In this document: one piece after another, positions 19,978-29,338 of the stretch | Layout of the letters: each line of letters starts with the position of its first letter | How positions within the stretch are numbered: the first letter of the stretch is position 1 | Assembly (NCBI GenBank): GCA_902554325.1 | Contig: CACDOH010000003.1 | Coordinates: forward strand, 1-64,000 | DNA: 64,000 bases | From: an uncultured Pelagibacteraceae bacterium | GTDB lineage: Bacteria; Pseudomonadota; Alphaproteobacteria; Pelagibacterales; AG-422-B15 | Direction of reading: 5' to 3' | Made by a program: the position numbers and the translations under genes | The notes under the pieces: model-generated | Told to the model about the DNA's origin: nothing | What the model saw: the letters and a program-made list of their open reading frames with translations, nothing else | Databases searched by the model: none

Positions 19978-20036
19978 AATTCTATTATTTTATAGCTATT
20001 TATTTAATGAACTACTAGTTCTTTAATATTTTGTGT

Positions 20037-20065
20037 AAAAAAAAAGGGGCCCGAAGGCCCCTTTT
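20037..20065 (-). terminator. Intrinsic terminator after proteorhodopsin
   Basis: On the minus strand a GGGGCC stem, a TTCG tetraloop and GGCCCC are followed by nine T residues: a textbook Rho-independent terminator 20 bp past the proteorhodopsin stop. A shorter T-run on the other side could allow weak function in both directions. Confidence 0.93.
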
Positions 20066-20085
20066 ATTATCTGCTTTGCAGAAAC

Positions 20086-20778
20086 TTAATTGCTGTCTGA
20101 TACTGCAGCTACATAAATAGCCATACCAAATGCAATTTTGTTAACAAAGTCAGCAAGGTTATAGATTAAGTTCAGTGAACCAGCGTCTACGCCGCCACCA
20201 AAGTAACCTACTGCATAACCTATTGGATAGATCGCCCAACCTACTGTAACAATCAATCTCAACGCGTTGAACGCAGCTTGACCAGCAGCATTTCCACTAC
20301 CAGCACTTGCCTTGCTTGCCTCTCCTGCAAAAATTTCATAGATGATATATAACCATCCGGCCATTCCTATTACGAAGGCTAGAGTTACATTCATCGCTCC
20401 AACTTCACCTAGATAACCACCAACCAACATCACTATAGATGCGATTAACAGTCTCCAGAATAAGCCTGAAGCAACAGCAGTCATTGCCGCAAGAATTACA
20501 TAAAACTCTACAATTTGTAGAGGCACAGTGATCAACCAGTCAATATATCGAAGGACTGTTGGTGAATCACCAGTAGCAACCCATACGCCTCTCATGTAGA
20601 AATAGTGCCACGCCGCAACACCAGTAACCAAACCAGCTACTGTGAGGGACGTCTTCCATTTAGCTGCTACTCTGTCTCTTTCAAGAAAGAAGAAAGCTGT
20701 AGCTGCAACCATGGCCATAGAGATTAACCAAAACGATATGGCTACGTGATCTCCGGGATTTAGCATTAATACTTTCAT
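20086..20778 (-). CDS. Proteorhodopsin, blue-type light-driven proton pump
   Basis: Seven-helix retinal protein pumping protons across the inner membrane. The 230 residues carry the Schiff-base lysine K214 (DFVNKIAFG), proton acceptor D80 and donor E91 (RYIDWLITVPLQIVE), and the H58 partner (AAWHYFYMRG); these match D97, E108, K231 and H75 of the reference protein with a constant offset of 17. The spectral-tuning position (105 in the reference) is Gln88, the blue-absorbing variant. The offset of 17 equals the missing N-terminal signal peptide, which is absent here. A GGGGAG ribosome-binding site precedes the ATG. It is monocistronic with its own terminator; no blh or crt genes are in the window. 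Confidence 0.97.
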   Translation of the reverse strand: MKVLMLNPGDHVAISFWLISMAMVAATAFFFLERDRVAAKWKTSLTVAGLVTGVAAWHYFYMRGVWVATGDSPTVLRYIDWLITVPLQIVEFYVILAAMTAVASGLFWRLLIASIVMLVGGYLGEVGAMNVTLAFVIGMAGWLYIIYEIFAGEASKASAGSGNAAGQAAFNALRLIVTVGWAIYPIGYAVGYFGGGVDAGSLNLIYNLADFVNKIAFGMAIYVAAVSDSN

Positions 20779-20902
20779 TATTATACTCCCCTTAATTTTA
20801 TAAAATTAGGCAATTATTATTGAGAAACTGGTTTAAGTAAAGTAGAAAAAACTAATAATATATAATTAAATCAATATTTTAGATGATTGTGGATAAAAAT
20901 TA

Positions 20903-21625
20903 TTAATACTTAGTATCATAATTTTTCATTAATTCCTTCAAATCAGACTCACAATTTTTGAGCTTTTCCTCATCAGAAGACCGCATAACTAGCGAAGTCC
21001 CAAAGCGATTATCCTTATTAAAAGGGTAGCTTCCTATTTCAACTTCAGAATATTTATTTTGCAGATCAGTTAGTGCGTCAGCAACGTTGCTTTCAGGAGT
21101 AAAAACGTCAATTGATTTTGACTTCACCACTTCGCCAACAGCTAGGTGCTTTCTTGCCCCTTCGAGCATGCCCTGCATGATGCTTGGTATCCCAGCTAAT
21201 ACAAATACATTATCCATTTTAAAACCAGGTGCTCTACTGACTGGATTCTCAATAAGTTCGGAACCTACAGGCATTTTGGTCATTTTCATTCTTGCATCAG
21301 TCAATTCGCCGTCTTTATAGTATTCTTTTAAAATGCCTAATGCCCCTGAATTGATCTCTAATTCAACTCCAAAAGCTTTAGCTATACATAAAGAAGTAAT
21401 ATCGTCATGAGTAGGCCCTATGCCACCCGTAGTAAATACGTAATCATAAGTTGATCTGAGATAATTGACAGTCTCTACAACTATTTCTTCCTCATCTCTA
21501 ATTACCCTTACTTCTGATAGTTGAATTCCTATTTCATTCAACCAATTTGCGAGATATGATAGATTTTTATCTTGCGTACGACCGGATAAGATTTCGTTAC
21601 CGATAATTATAAGTGATGCTTTCAT
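20903..21625 (-). CDS. CinA-like molybdopterin-binding domain protein
   Basis: A stand-alone MoCF/MoeA-type domain protein of 240 residues, related to the N-terminal half of CinA. Signatures: IIIGNEILSGRTQDKN, the TTGGIGPTHDDIT nucleotide/cofactor-binding loop, and SRAPGFKMDNVFVLAGIP. CinA N-terminal domains act as ADP-ribose pyrophosphatases in some bacteria; the role of the solitary form is not established, and no C-terminal nicotinamide-nucleotide deamidase domain is present. Divergent from sfsA with only 6 bp between start codons, so their promoters must overlap the coding ends. Confidence 0.85.
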   Translation of the reverse strand: MKASLIIIGNEILSGRTQDKNLSYLANWLNEIGIQLSEVRVIRDEEEIVVETVNYLRSTYDYVFTTGGIGPTHDDITSLCIAKAFGVELEINSGALGILKEYYKDGELTDARMKMTKMPVGSELIENPVSRAPGFKMDNVFVLAGIPSIMQGMLEGARKHLAVGEVVKSKSIDVFTPESNVADALTDLQNKYSEVEIGSYPFNKDNRFGTSLVMRSSDEEKLKNCESDLKELMKNYDTKY

Positions 21626-21631
21626 AAAACC

Positions 21632-22339
21632 ATGTCAAAAATTGCAAATCAATATATCTCAGGGAGATTGATTAAAAGGTATAAGAGATTTTTTGCAGAT
21701 ATTCAACTTGATAATAATAAAGAGACCGTAACTGCACATTGTCCCAACACAGGTTCTATGCAAGGTCTTCTTGATGAAGGCAATCCTGTTTTTGTTACAA
21801 AAGCAAACGATCCAAAACGTAAGTTAAAATATACTCTTGAAATTATAAAATCTGGAACAGCAAACGTTGGAGTTAACACACACAAAGCGAATAGAATTGT
21901 GGAGGATGCAATCGAAATGCATCTAATTCCTGAATTAGGTAAATACGATAAATTTAAAAGAGAAGTTAAATACGGAATCAACTCTAGAATTGATTTTCTT
22001 TTGAGTGATGGAGCTAAGCAAACTTATGTAGAGGTAAAGAATGTAACGTTATCAAGAAAAAAAGAAACTGCTGAATTTCCAGATGCAATTACAGAGAGAG
22101 GCTCCAAGCATTTGATCGAACTTTCAAAACTACCTGATAAAAATACGAGGGCAGTCATGCTTTTTCTTATTCAAAGGGATGATTGCAAAAAATTTCAAAT
22201 CGCGAGAGATATTGATCAGGCATACTATGACAACTTTAAAAAAGTCATAAAAAAAGGAGTAGAAATCATATGTTATAACTGTTCTTTTGAAAGTGACGAG
22301 ATTCGTGTAAATAAAAAAATAAAACTCATTAATGAATAA
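21632..22339 (+). CDS. sfsA: SfsA family DNA/RNA nuclease
   Basis: The 235-residue protein matches SfsA, first described as a sugar-fermentation stimulation factor and carrying a PD-(D/E)XK-like nuclease core. Visible motifs: HCPNTGSMQGLL near the N-terminus, SRIDFLLSDG and YVEVKNVTLS (catalytic Asp and Glu-x-Lys), and FPDAITERGSKHL. The stop overlaps the start of map by 8 bp. Cellular role remains poorly defined for the family. Confidence 0.93.
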   Translation: MSKIANQYISGRLIKRYKRFFADIQLDNNKETVTAHCPNTGSMQGLLDEGNPVFVTKANDPKRKLKYTLEIIKSGTANVGVNTHKANRIVEDAIEMHLIPELGKYDKFKREVKYGINSRIDFLLSDGAKQTYVEVKNVTLSRKKETAEFPDAITERGSKHLIELSKLPDKNTRAVMLFLIQRDDCKKFQIARDIDQAYYDNFKKVIKKGVEIICYNCSFESDEIRVNKKIKLINE

Positions 22340-23102
22340 TACGTTACACAATAATAAAGATTTTGAAGGCATGCGAAAAGCTGGCAATTTAGCTGCATCC
22401 ACTCTTGATCTTTTGGTTGAACATGTAAAGCCTGGAGTATCTACCGATGAGCTTGATTACTTTGCTTTTGAGTTCATTACAAAAAATGGCGGCTTGATTG
22501 CTCCCTTATTTTATAAGGGCTTTCCAAAATCTATTTGTACATCAATTAACCATGTCATTTGTCATGGAATTCCATCTTCTAGAATATTAGAAGAAGGAGA
22601 TATCGTTAATATAGATGTAACTGTTATCGTTGATGGTTGGCATGGAGATACCAGTCGTATGTTCCCGGTAGGCAAAATAAATGCAAAAGCACAAAAATTA
22701 ATTGATTGCACTTTTGAATCAATGCATGAGGGGATTAAAGCAGCGCACCCAAAATCCCGTCTTGGTGACATTGGTTATGCAATTCAGAGTTATGCTGAAA
22801 AACAAAATTATAGTGTCGTGAGAGATTTTTGTGGGCATGGACTCGGTAAAGTGTTCCATGAATTTCCAAATATATTGCACTACGGTGAAGAAAATACAGG
22901 TGATCAAATTGAAGAAGGTATGTTCTTTACTGTAGAACCCATGATTAATGTTGGCAATTATGATGTAAGAATGCTGAAGGACGGATGGACAGCTGTAACA
23001 AAAGATAAGAGTTTATCTGCTCAATTTGAGCATAGTATCGGTATTACCAAAGACGGATTTGAAATTTTTACTAAATCTCCTGCAGGACTTGATAAACCCT
23101 AA
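22332..23102 (+). CDS. map: Methionine aminopeptidase type I
   Basis: Removes the N-terminal Met from nascent proteins; a di-metal cytosolic enzyme. The 256 residues have the active-site His in VICHGIPSS, metal ligands in IDVTVIVDGWHGDTSRM, the GHGLGKVFHEFPN motif, FFTVEPM and a final Glu ligand in QFEHSIGITKDG. It overlaps sfsA by 8 bp and is followed by purB after 24 bp, forming a plus-strand run. Confidence 0.97.
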   Translation: MNNTLHNNKDFEGMRKAGNLAASTLDLLVEHVKPGVSTDELDYFAFEFITKNGGLIAPLFYKGFPKSICTSINHVICHGIPSSRILEEGDIVNIDVTVIVDGWHGDTSRMFPVGKINAKAQKLIDCTFESMHEGIKAAHPKSRLGDIGYAIQSYAEKQNYSVVRDFCGHGLGKVFHEFPNILHYGEENTGDQIEEGMFFTVEPMINVGNYDVRMLKDGWTAVTKDKSLSAQFEHSIGITKDGFEIFTKSPAGLDKP

Positions 23103-23126
23103 ATTAAAGATTAAAAAAGTATTTAT

Positions 23127-24419
23127 ATGATCCCTCGATATTCAAGAGCTCCTATGACCGATATCTGGAGTTCTAAATCAAGATTTAAAATTTGGCTAGA
23201 TATTGAACTTTATGCTTGTGAAGCTATGGAAAAATTGGGCACTGTTCCAAAAGGCACAAGTAGAAAAGTTAAGTCAAAAGCTAAAATAAATGAGAAGAGA
23301 ATTGATGCTATTGAAAAGAAAGTTAAACACGATGTCATAGCATTTCTTACATCTATATCAGAATATGCTGGACCACCTGCGCGTTTTCTTCATCAAGGCT
23401 TAACCTCATCAGATATTTTAGATACAGCATTCAACATACAACTTATGCAATCATCTAAAATTATTGAAAAAGAAATAGCTCAGCTTCTTAAATCACTCAA
23501 AAAAATAGCTCTCAAATATAAAAATACGCCTTGCATCGGACGAAGTCATGGTATTCATGCAGAACCAACAACCTTTGGTATAAAAATGGCAAACTTCTAT
23601 GCAGATTTTGAGCGAAATCACGCGCGTTTTAAAAAGGCGACAGAAGAAATATCTGTGTGCGCAATTTCAGGTGCTGTAGGCAATTATGCCAACATAGATC
23701 CTCGCGTTGAACAGTTTGTTGCAAAAAAATTAGGCATGAAGGCTGAAACTATATCTACTCAAGTTATCCCACGTGACCGACACGCTGTTTATTTCAGTAC
23801 CCTTGGAATTATTGCCAGCTCAATTGAGCGCCTTGCTACAGAAATCAGACATTTACAGAGAACAGAGGTTCTTGAAGTTGAAGAATTTTTTTCAAAAGGT
23901 CAAAAAGGATCATCTGCCATGCCACACAAAAGAAATCCTGTACTAACTGAAAATTTAACTGGCCTTTCAAGATTAATTCGAGGCTACACAATACCCGCTT
24001 TAGAAAATGTTTCTTTATGGCATGAAAGAGATATCTCGCACTCAAGTGTGGAAAGAATAATGGCTCCTGATGCCAACATCATCATTGATTTTGCACTAGC
24101 ACGTTTGAATAATGTAATCGCAAACCTTGTTGTTTATCCTAAAAATATGAAAACTAATTTAGATAAACTTAGAAAACTACCCATGTCAGAGGGTCTTATG
24201 CTCGCGATGATTCAAAAAGGATTATCTCGAGAGAAGGCCTATAAAATTGTACAGCGTAACGCCATGAAAGTATGGAAATCTGATCTAGACTTTGAAACCG
24301 TGCTGGATGCGGATAATGAATTAAAAAAATATTTAAATAAAAAAGAAATATCTAAAATATTAGACCTTAAGCACGCAACAAGAAGAACGGATTATATTTT
24401 TAAAAAAGTATTTAAATAA
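23127..24419 (+). CDS. purB: Adenylosuccinate lyase
   Basis: Catalyses two beta-eliminations in purine synthesis: SAICAR to AICAR, and adenylosuccinate to AMP. It has 430 residues. Family signatures are MIPRYSRAPMTDIWS at the N-terminus, the TSSDILDTAFNIQL segment, GRSHGIHAEPTTFG with catalytic His, and the signature GSSAMPHKRNPVL. It is close to, but not in one operon with, purCSQL: two minus-strand genes lie between. Confidence 0.97.
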   Translation: MIPRYSRAPMTDIWSSKSRFKIWLDIELYACEAMEKLGTVPKGTSRKVKSKAKINEKRIDAIEKKVKHDVIAFLTSISEYAGPPARFLHQGLTSSDILDTAFNIQLMQSSKIIEKEIAQLLKSLKKIALKYKNTPCIGRSHGIHAEPTTFGIKMANFYADFERNHARFKKATEEISVCAISGAVGNYANIDPRVEQFVAKKLGMKAETISTQVIPRDRHAVYFSTLGIIASSIERLATEIRHLQRTEVLEVEEFFSKGQKGSSAMPHKRNPVLTENLTGLSRLIRGYTIPALENVSLWHERDISHSSVERIMAPDANIIIDFALARLNNVIANLVVYPKNMKTNLDKLRKLPMSEGLMLAMIQKGLSREKAYKIVQRNAMKVWKSDLDFETVLDADNELKKYLNKKEISKILDLKHATRRTDYIFKKVFK

Positions 24420-24420
24420 T

Positions 24421-24666
24421 TTATTGCGAATAATAAATAGCTAGTGCAAACACTCCAAATATAAGAATATAACCCCCTACATAATAATTCTGATTTAAAC
24501 TAGAATCCCGAATTACATTACTATTATTCTTTTTTGGCTTAGGTTTAGAAGCTCTCTTCTTTTTTTTAATTACAGATTTCTTTTTTTTTGTAATTTTTGA
24601 AGCTGCTCTCTTTTTAACCACTTTCTTTTTTGAAGACTTTTTTGTGGTTGCATATTTAATGTACAT
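24421..24666 (-). CDS. Lysine-rich protein with C-terminal membrane helix, unknown function
   Basis: 81 residues of extreme composition: in residues 1-46 there are 21 Lys and 2 Arg, arranged in runs with Ala, Ser and Thr like an H1-type histone tail. Then comes a short polar spacer and one predicted transmembrane helix (about 63-79, VGGYILIFGVFALAIYY) ending SQ. A basic soluble tail followed by a C-terminal anchor suggests the tail stays in the cytoplasm at the membrane, where it could touch nucleic acid or acidic lipid; that is inference. It is 14 bp downstream of the DUF1476 gene and abuts the purB stop. A-rich homopolymers make the frame sensitive to sequencing error. Confidence 0.65.
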   Translation of the reverse strand: MYIKYATTKKSSKKKVVKKRAASKITKKKKSVIKKKKRASKPKPKKNNSNVIRDSSLNQNYYVGGYILIFGVFALAIYYSQ

Positions 24667-24680
24667 GTGGAATGTAATGA

Positions 24681-25010
24681 TTAGATATTATCTTTACCAA
24701 TGATCTCTTCTTTTGCCTGAAGTAAAAATTGGTCCATACTCTGTCTAAGTTCATCATCTGTTATGGATATTCCTTTTTCATCAAAATCTTTTCTAACTTT
24801 TCTGAAAACATCCATATCTCCATCCTCTTCAAGATCAGATTTGATCACTTCTGCAAAATATTCTTCAACTGCTGGTCCCGATAAACGAAGTTTTTCTGCA
24901 GCCCAGACACCAAGATACTTATTTCGACGAGCCAAAATCTTAAATTCCAACTCTTGATCTCGAGCAAATTTACCCTCAAAACCTTTTTTTCGTTCATCTA
25001 GTTTTTTCAC
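24681..25010 (-). CDS. DUF1476 protein, ATP synthase zeta-inhibitor type
   Basis: 109 residues matching the alphaproteobacterial DUF1476 family, whose Paracoccus member (zeta subunit) inhibits F1-ATPase rotation in the hydrolysis direction. The N-terminus has DERKKGFEGKFARDQELEF, the presumed inhibitory segment, followed by KYLGVWAAEKLRLSG and an acidic four-helix bundle region. Divergent placement beside purC is a common alphaproteobacterial arrangement. ATPase inhibition in this organism is inferred from the family. Confidence 0.9.
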   Translation of the reverse strand: MKKLDERKKGFEGKFARDQELEFKILARRNKYLGVWAAEKLRLSGPAVEEYFAEVIKSDLEEDGDMDVFRKVRKDFDEKGISITDDELRQSMDQFLLQAKEEIIGKDNI

Positions 25011-25083
25011 TGTTTCTTTATACTTTTAATTAGAATTGATTTGAATTACATTTCTATCATAACAAATTTTTACACTACCTGCA

Positions 25084-25803
25084 ATGACATCATCGAAGAC
25101 TTTATATGAAGGTAAGGCCAAAAAAATAATTAAAGGCCCGAAAAAAAACACACTTATTCAGATTTTTAAAGACGATGCTACTGCCTATAATAAAAAAAAG
25201 CATAAGATATTTAAAGGCAAAGGGGTCATCAATAATAAAATTTCTGAGCACATTATGGAATTCCTTAAAAGTAAAAAGATTCCAACTCATTTTGAAAAAA
25301 GATTAAATGATCGAGAACAATTGATAAAAAAATGTCAGATTATTCCTATAGAGTTTGTTGTTCGAAATGTTGTTGCTGGTTCTATTGCTAAAAAATTAGG
25401 ACTAAAAGAAGGAACCAAGTTAAAAAAACCGTTATTAGAGTATTATTACAAAGAAGACAGTTTAGATGATCCAATGATTTCTAGAGATCATGTAGAAACA
25501 TTTGGCTGGGCTAATAGATCAGAGTTAAAAAAAATAGATGCCATGTCTCTTAAAATTAATTCTTTACTCACTAATTTATTTAAAAAGAAAAATATCATTC
25601 TAGTAGATTTTAAAATTGAATTTGGGAGGCTTGCCTCTGACCCAAAAAAAATCGTCCTTGCGGATGAGATTAGTCCTGACTCTTGCAGATTGTGGGATAT
25701 AAAATCAAAACAGAAACTAGATAAAGACGTTTTCAGAAGAAGCTTGGGTAGCCTCATGGGTGCCTATGAAGAGGTTGCCTCACGATTAGGAATCGTGCAT
25801 TAA
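25084..25803 (+). CDS. purC: SAICAR synthetase (phosphoribosylaminoimidazole-succinocarboxamide synthase)
   Basis: Joins CAIR and aspartate with ATP in purine synthesis. The 239 residues include LYEGKAKKI at the start, the PIEFVVRNVVAGS motif, SRDHVETFGW, the IEFGRLA segment and ADEISPDSCRLWD. It opens the purC-purS-purQ-purL operon, with purS 7 bp on. Confidence 0.97.
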   Translation: MTSSKTLYEGKAKKIIKGPKKNTLIQIFKDDATAYNKKKHKIFKGKGVINNKISEHIMEFLKSKKIPTHFEKRLNDREQLIKKCQIIPIEFVVRNVVAGSIAKKLGLKEGTKLKKPLLEYYYKEDSLDDPMISRDHVETFGWANRSELKKIDAMSLKINSLLTNLFKKKNIILVDFKIEFGRLASDPKKIVLADEISPDSCRLWDIKSKQKLDKDVFRRSLGSLMGAYEEVASRLGIVH

Positions 25804-25810
25804 AGGTTAG

Positions 25811-26050
25811 ATGCTAGCCAAAATCTATATCACACTTAAAAAAGACGTTCTCGACCCCCAAGGCTCAGTTATTGCCAATTCCCTCAAGTCGTTGGGTTTC
25901 AATAACATAGAGGATGTCAGGCAAGGTAAATATATTGAAATAAAACTAGATAGTGAAAATGAAGAATCAGCCAATAAACAAATTAATGAAATGTGCGAGA
26001 AGCTTTTGGCAAACTTGGTTATTGAAGATTATAAAGTAGAGATAAATTAA
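25811..26050 (+). CDS. purS: Phosphoribosylformylglycinamidine synthase subunit PurS
   Basis: Small structural subunit of the three-part FGAM synthase, bridging PurQ and PurL. The 79 residues follow the pattern KIYITLKKDVLDPQG and LGFNNIEDVRQGKYIEI. Presence of separate PurS and PurQ with a short PurL excludes the gammaproteobacterial single-chain form. It sits 7 bp after purC and 4 bp before purQ. Confidence 0.96.
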   Translation: MLAKIYITLKKDVLDPQGSVIANSLKSLGFNNIEDVRQGKYIEIKLDSENEESANKQINEMCEKLLANLVIEDYKVEIN

Positions 26051-26054
26051 ATTA

Positions 26055-26726
26055 ATGAAGTCACACGTTATCGTTTTTCCAGGATCAAATTGTGATCGTG
26101 ATGTAGCGGTAGCTATCAAAAATATTTCTGGTCATCAACCGCAAATGGTATGGCACAAAGAAACGTCAATTGATAAATCTGATCTGATTGTTGTGCCAGG
26201 CGGGTTCTCTTATGGCGATTATTTAAGATGTGGCGCCATGGCTTCAACGTCCCCTATTATGCAAGATGTTGTGAAAAAGGCTAAAGAAGGTGTTCCTGTA
26301 ATGGGGATTTGCAACGGATTCCAAATTCTGATTGAAAGTGGATTATTAGATGGTGCGTTGATGAGAAATAGTAGTCTGAGCTTTATATGCAGAGACATAT
26401 TAATTAAGCCCAAAAATCAAAGTTCAGTATTCACAAAAAAAACTCAAGTGGCAAAAATGCCAATAGCACATAATGAAGGTAATTTTTTTGTAACTTCTGA
26501 ACAATTGAAAAAGATTCGAGACAACGACCAAATAGCCTTCCAGTATTGTGATGAAAATGGAAATGTCAGTGAACATTCAAATCCTAATGGATCACTTGAG
26601 AATATTGCTGGCATTCTTAATGAAAATAAGAATGTGTTAGGCATGATGCCACACCCAGAAAGAGCTGCTGAATTGGCACACGGATGTGAAGACGGTAAGA
26701 CTATTTTTGAAAGTATCTTAAATTAA
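26055..26726 (+). CDS. purQ: Phosphoribosylformylglycinamidine synthase glutaminase subunit PurQ
   Basis: Class I glutamine amidotransferase subunit that feeds ammonia to PurL. The 223 residues contain [10 protein letters not shown] at the start, the nucleophile Cys in [18 protein letters not shown], and the catalytic His/Glu near [11 protein letters not shown]. The stop overlaps the purL start by 1 base, coupling the subunits. Confidence 0.97.
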   Translation: MKSHVIVFPGSNCDRDVAVAIKNISGHQPQMVWHKETSIDKSDLIVVPGGFSYGDYLRCGAMASTSPIMQDVVKKAKEGVPVMGICNGFQILIESGLLDGALMRNSSLSFICRDILIKPKNQSSVFTKKTQVAKMPIAHNEGNFFVTSEQLKKIRDNDQIAFQYCDENGNVSEHSNPNGSLENIAGILNENKNVLGMMPHPERAAELAHGCEDGKTIFESILN

Positions 26727-28930
26727 TGACAAACCACAATTGGCAATTTCAAACAGAGCAGTCTCTTGTTGAAAATCATGGTCTCAAACTTGATGAGTTT
26801 GAAAAAATAGTAGAAGGCTTAGGCAGAGAACCTAATCTTACTGAATTGGGCATCTTTAGTGCTATGTGGAATGAACATTGTTCTTATAAATCCTCAAAAT
26901 TTTGGCTCAAAAAACTGCCAACATCAGGTGAACGCGTTGTACAAGGGCCAGGAGAAAATGCTGGAGTGATTGATATTGATGACGGAGATGTTGCTGTCTT
27001 TAAAATGGAAAGCCATAATCACCCTTCTTTCCTTGAGCCATATCAAGGTGCGGCTACTGGAGTTGGTGGCATACTTCGAGATGTCTTCACAATGGGTGCT
27101 CGCCCCGTAGCTAATTTAAATGCCTTGAGATTTGGAGAACCCAACCATCCAAAAACAAAACATTTATTATCGGGCGTTGTCAGCGGTATTGGTGGATATG
27201 GCAATTGTATTGGCGTGCCAACCGTCGGCGGTGAAGTCAATTTTCATCCTTCATACAACGGTAATATTTTAGTAAATGCCATGACAGTTGGGATCGCAAA
27301 GAAAGATAAAATCTTTTACTCTGCAGCGGCAGGAATTGGAAACCCCGTTGTATATGTGGGATCAAAGACTGGACGTGATGGCATTCACGGTGCAACCATG
27401 GCATCTGCTGAATTCGACGAAGATTCAGAAGATAAAAAGCCAACTGTTCAGGTTGGGGATCCATTCACTGAAAAATTATTGTTAGAAGCTTGTCTCGAAT
27501 TGATGAAAGAAGAAGCGATTATTGCAATTCAAGATATGGGGGCAGCTGGATTAACTTCTTCTTCAATTGAAATGGCGTCCAAAGGTGATGTGGGTTTAGA
27601 AATTGATCTTTCAAAAGTGCCAATGCGTGCACAAAATATGTCAGCATACGAATTAATGTTGTCAGAAAGCCAAGAGCGCATGCTTATGGTCCTCGATCCA
27701 TCGAAAGAAGAAATGGCCAGAGATATATTTAAGAAGTGGGATCTTGAATTTGAAGTGATTGGCAAAGTAACAGATACAAAAAGACTTATACTCATGATGA
27801 ACGGCAAAGAAGAAGCCAGCATACCTATTAATATATTAGTTGAAGATGCTCCTGAATATCAAAGAGATTATATTGTTGAAGAACCAACTCCAATTAAAGA
27901 ATACAAATCAGAAGACTTCGATCAGAATAATATTTTAAAGGACTTAAACACCATGATTATGCATCCTGATCTTAGTAGCCGGAAATGGATATGGGAACAA
28001 TATGATCATATGGTCATGGCAGATACTGTGGTAAGACCTGGATCCGATGCAGCAGTAGTGCGTGTTCACGGAACTAATAAAGGTCTGGCCATGAGCACAG
28101 ACTGTTCTCCAGTATATTGCAAACACAACCCTTATGAAGGTGGTAAACATGCAGTTGTTGAAACATGGAGAAACATAATAGCTTCAGGCGCCCTACCAAT
28201 TGCAATTACAGATTGTATGAATTTTGGTAATCCCGAGAAACCTGAAATCATGGGACAATTTGTAGAGTGTATTCGAGGCATGGGCGATGCTTGTTCAAAA
28301 TTAAATTATCCTGTCGTTTCAGGAAACGTTTCACTCTACAACGAAACTAATGGCGAAGGCATATATCCAACACCAGCCATAGGAGGTGTTGGGTTAATCA
28401 AAGATTTATCAAATGTAAAAACTCTTTCATTAAAAGAAGATGGTAATTTTCTATGCGTGGTAGGGAAAACAGCTAATCACTTAGGCAGTTCAAAGTATAT
28501 ATCTATTATCCAATCTAAAGAAGAAGGCGGAACACCTGAAATTAACTTAGACACTGAATTAAGAAATGGAAATTTTGTAATGGATGCAATAAATAAAAAA
28601 TTAATTGCTTCAGCACATGACGTCGGAGAAGGAGGTATTTTAGTGGCTATATCGGAGATGTGTATGTCAGGAAATCTTGGAATAATAATAGAAATTGAAA
28701 CAAATTTTCCTCATGGCTATTTTTTTGCAGAAGATCAGTCACGTTATCTAATAGAAGTAAGTCCCAATAATTATGATAAATGCCAAAAATTAGCAAATAA
28801 TAATGATGTTCATTTTGAAAAAATAGGAATAGTTGGTGGAGACAAAATCAGTATTAAAAATATAGGTGATCAACACATTTCTGCTTTGAAACGCAGTTTC
28901 GAAAAGAGCATTAAACAGATATCTCAATAG
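26726..28930 (+). CDS. purL: Phosphoribosylformylglycinamidine synthase subunit PurL
   Basis: ATP-dependent synthetase subunit converting FGAR to FGAM. The 734-residue small form has two AIRS-like halves; typical segments are [34 protein letters not shown], and, in the second half, [14 protein letters not shown] and [11 protein letters not shown]. It is the last gene of purCSQL. In many alphaproteobacteria bolA and grxD follow; here grxD follows after 78 bp without bolA. Confidence 0.97.
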   Translation: MTNHNWQFQTEQSLVENHGLKLDEFEKIVEGLGREPNLTELGIFSAMWNEHCSYKSSKFWLKKLPTSGERVVQGPGENAGVIDIDDGDVAVFKMESHNHPSFLEPYQGAATGVGGILRDVFTMGARPVANLNALRFGEPNHPKTKHLLSGVVSGIGGYGNCIGVPTVGGEVNFHPSYNGNILVNAMTVGIAKKDKIFYSAAAGIGNPVVYVGSKTGRDGIHGATMASAEFDEDSEDKKPTVQVGDPFTEKLLLEACLELMKEEAIIAIQDMGAAGLTSSSIEMASKGDVGLEIDLSKVPMRAQNMSAYELMLSESQERMLMVLDPSKEEMARDIFKKWDLEFEVIGKVTDTKRLILMMNGKEEASIPINILVEDAPEYQRDYIVEEPTPIKEYKSEDFDQNNILKDLNTMIMHPDLSSRKWIWEQYDHMVMADTVVRPGSDAAVVRVHGTNKGLAMSTDCSPVYCKHNPYEGGKHAVVETWRNIIASGALPIAITDCMNFGNPEKPEIMGQFVECIRGMGDACSKLNYPVVSGNVSLYNETNGEGIYPTPAIGGVGLIKDLSNVKTLSLKEDGNFLCVVGKTANHLGSSKYISIIQSKEEGGTPEINLDTELRNGNFVMDAINKKLIASAHDVGEGGILVAISEMCMSGNLGIIIEIETNFPHGYFFAEDQSRYLIEVSPNNYDKCQKLANNNDVHFEKIGIVGGDKISIKNIGDQHISALKRSFEKSIKQISQ

Positions 28931-29008
28931 TAAATAATCAAAACTAAAGGAATTTTTTATAGAATATTTATTATTGAATAAATATTAAAAGCAGTTAATT
29001 GTAGTGTT

Positions 29009-29338
29009 ATGAACGAAACAGTACAAAATAATATCAAAGACATAGTTGATCAAAATGATGTTGTTCTTTTTATGAAAGGCACCAAAGTTCAACCTGAATG
29101 TGGATTTTCTAATGCTGTTGTAAATGCCCTATCATTTATGAATATCGAATATAAAGACGTTAATGTTTTAGAAAGTGACGAATTAAGACAAGGAATAAAA
29201 GATTTTACAAATTGGCCAACAATTCCTCAGCTTTATGTAAAGGGAGAATTTATTGGTGGTTGTGACATTATATTAGATATGCATAAAACTGGTGAATTAT
29301 CAGAGGTATTAAAAGAAAAGAATATCGCCCGCGATTAA
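29009..29338 (+). CDS. grxD: Monothiol glutaredoxin, CGFS type
   Basis: Iron-sulfur cluster carrier of 109 residues. The active site PECGFSNAVV has the single Cys of the CGFS class; KGTKVQPECGF, NWPTIPQLYVKGEFIGGCDI and the C-terminal helix complete the fold. Such proteins hold a [2Fe-2S] cluster with glutathione, normally alone or with BolA. No bolA is adjacent. Glutathione supply is consistent with gshA in this window. The stop overlaps the convergent DUF2817 gene by 4 bp. Confidence 0.95.
   Translation: MNETVQNNIKDIVDQNDVVLFMKGTKVQPECGFSNAVVNALSFMNIEYKDVNVLESDELRQGIKDFTNWPTIPQLYVKGEFIGGCDIILDMHKTGELSEVLKEKNIARD

Noticed and set aside
20866-20902. Possible promoter with consensus boxes upstream of proteorhodopsin
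   Set aside because: A TATAAA-like box exists before the GGGGAG site, but no acceptable -35 at proper spacing; AT content makes chance matches likely.
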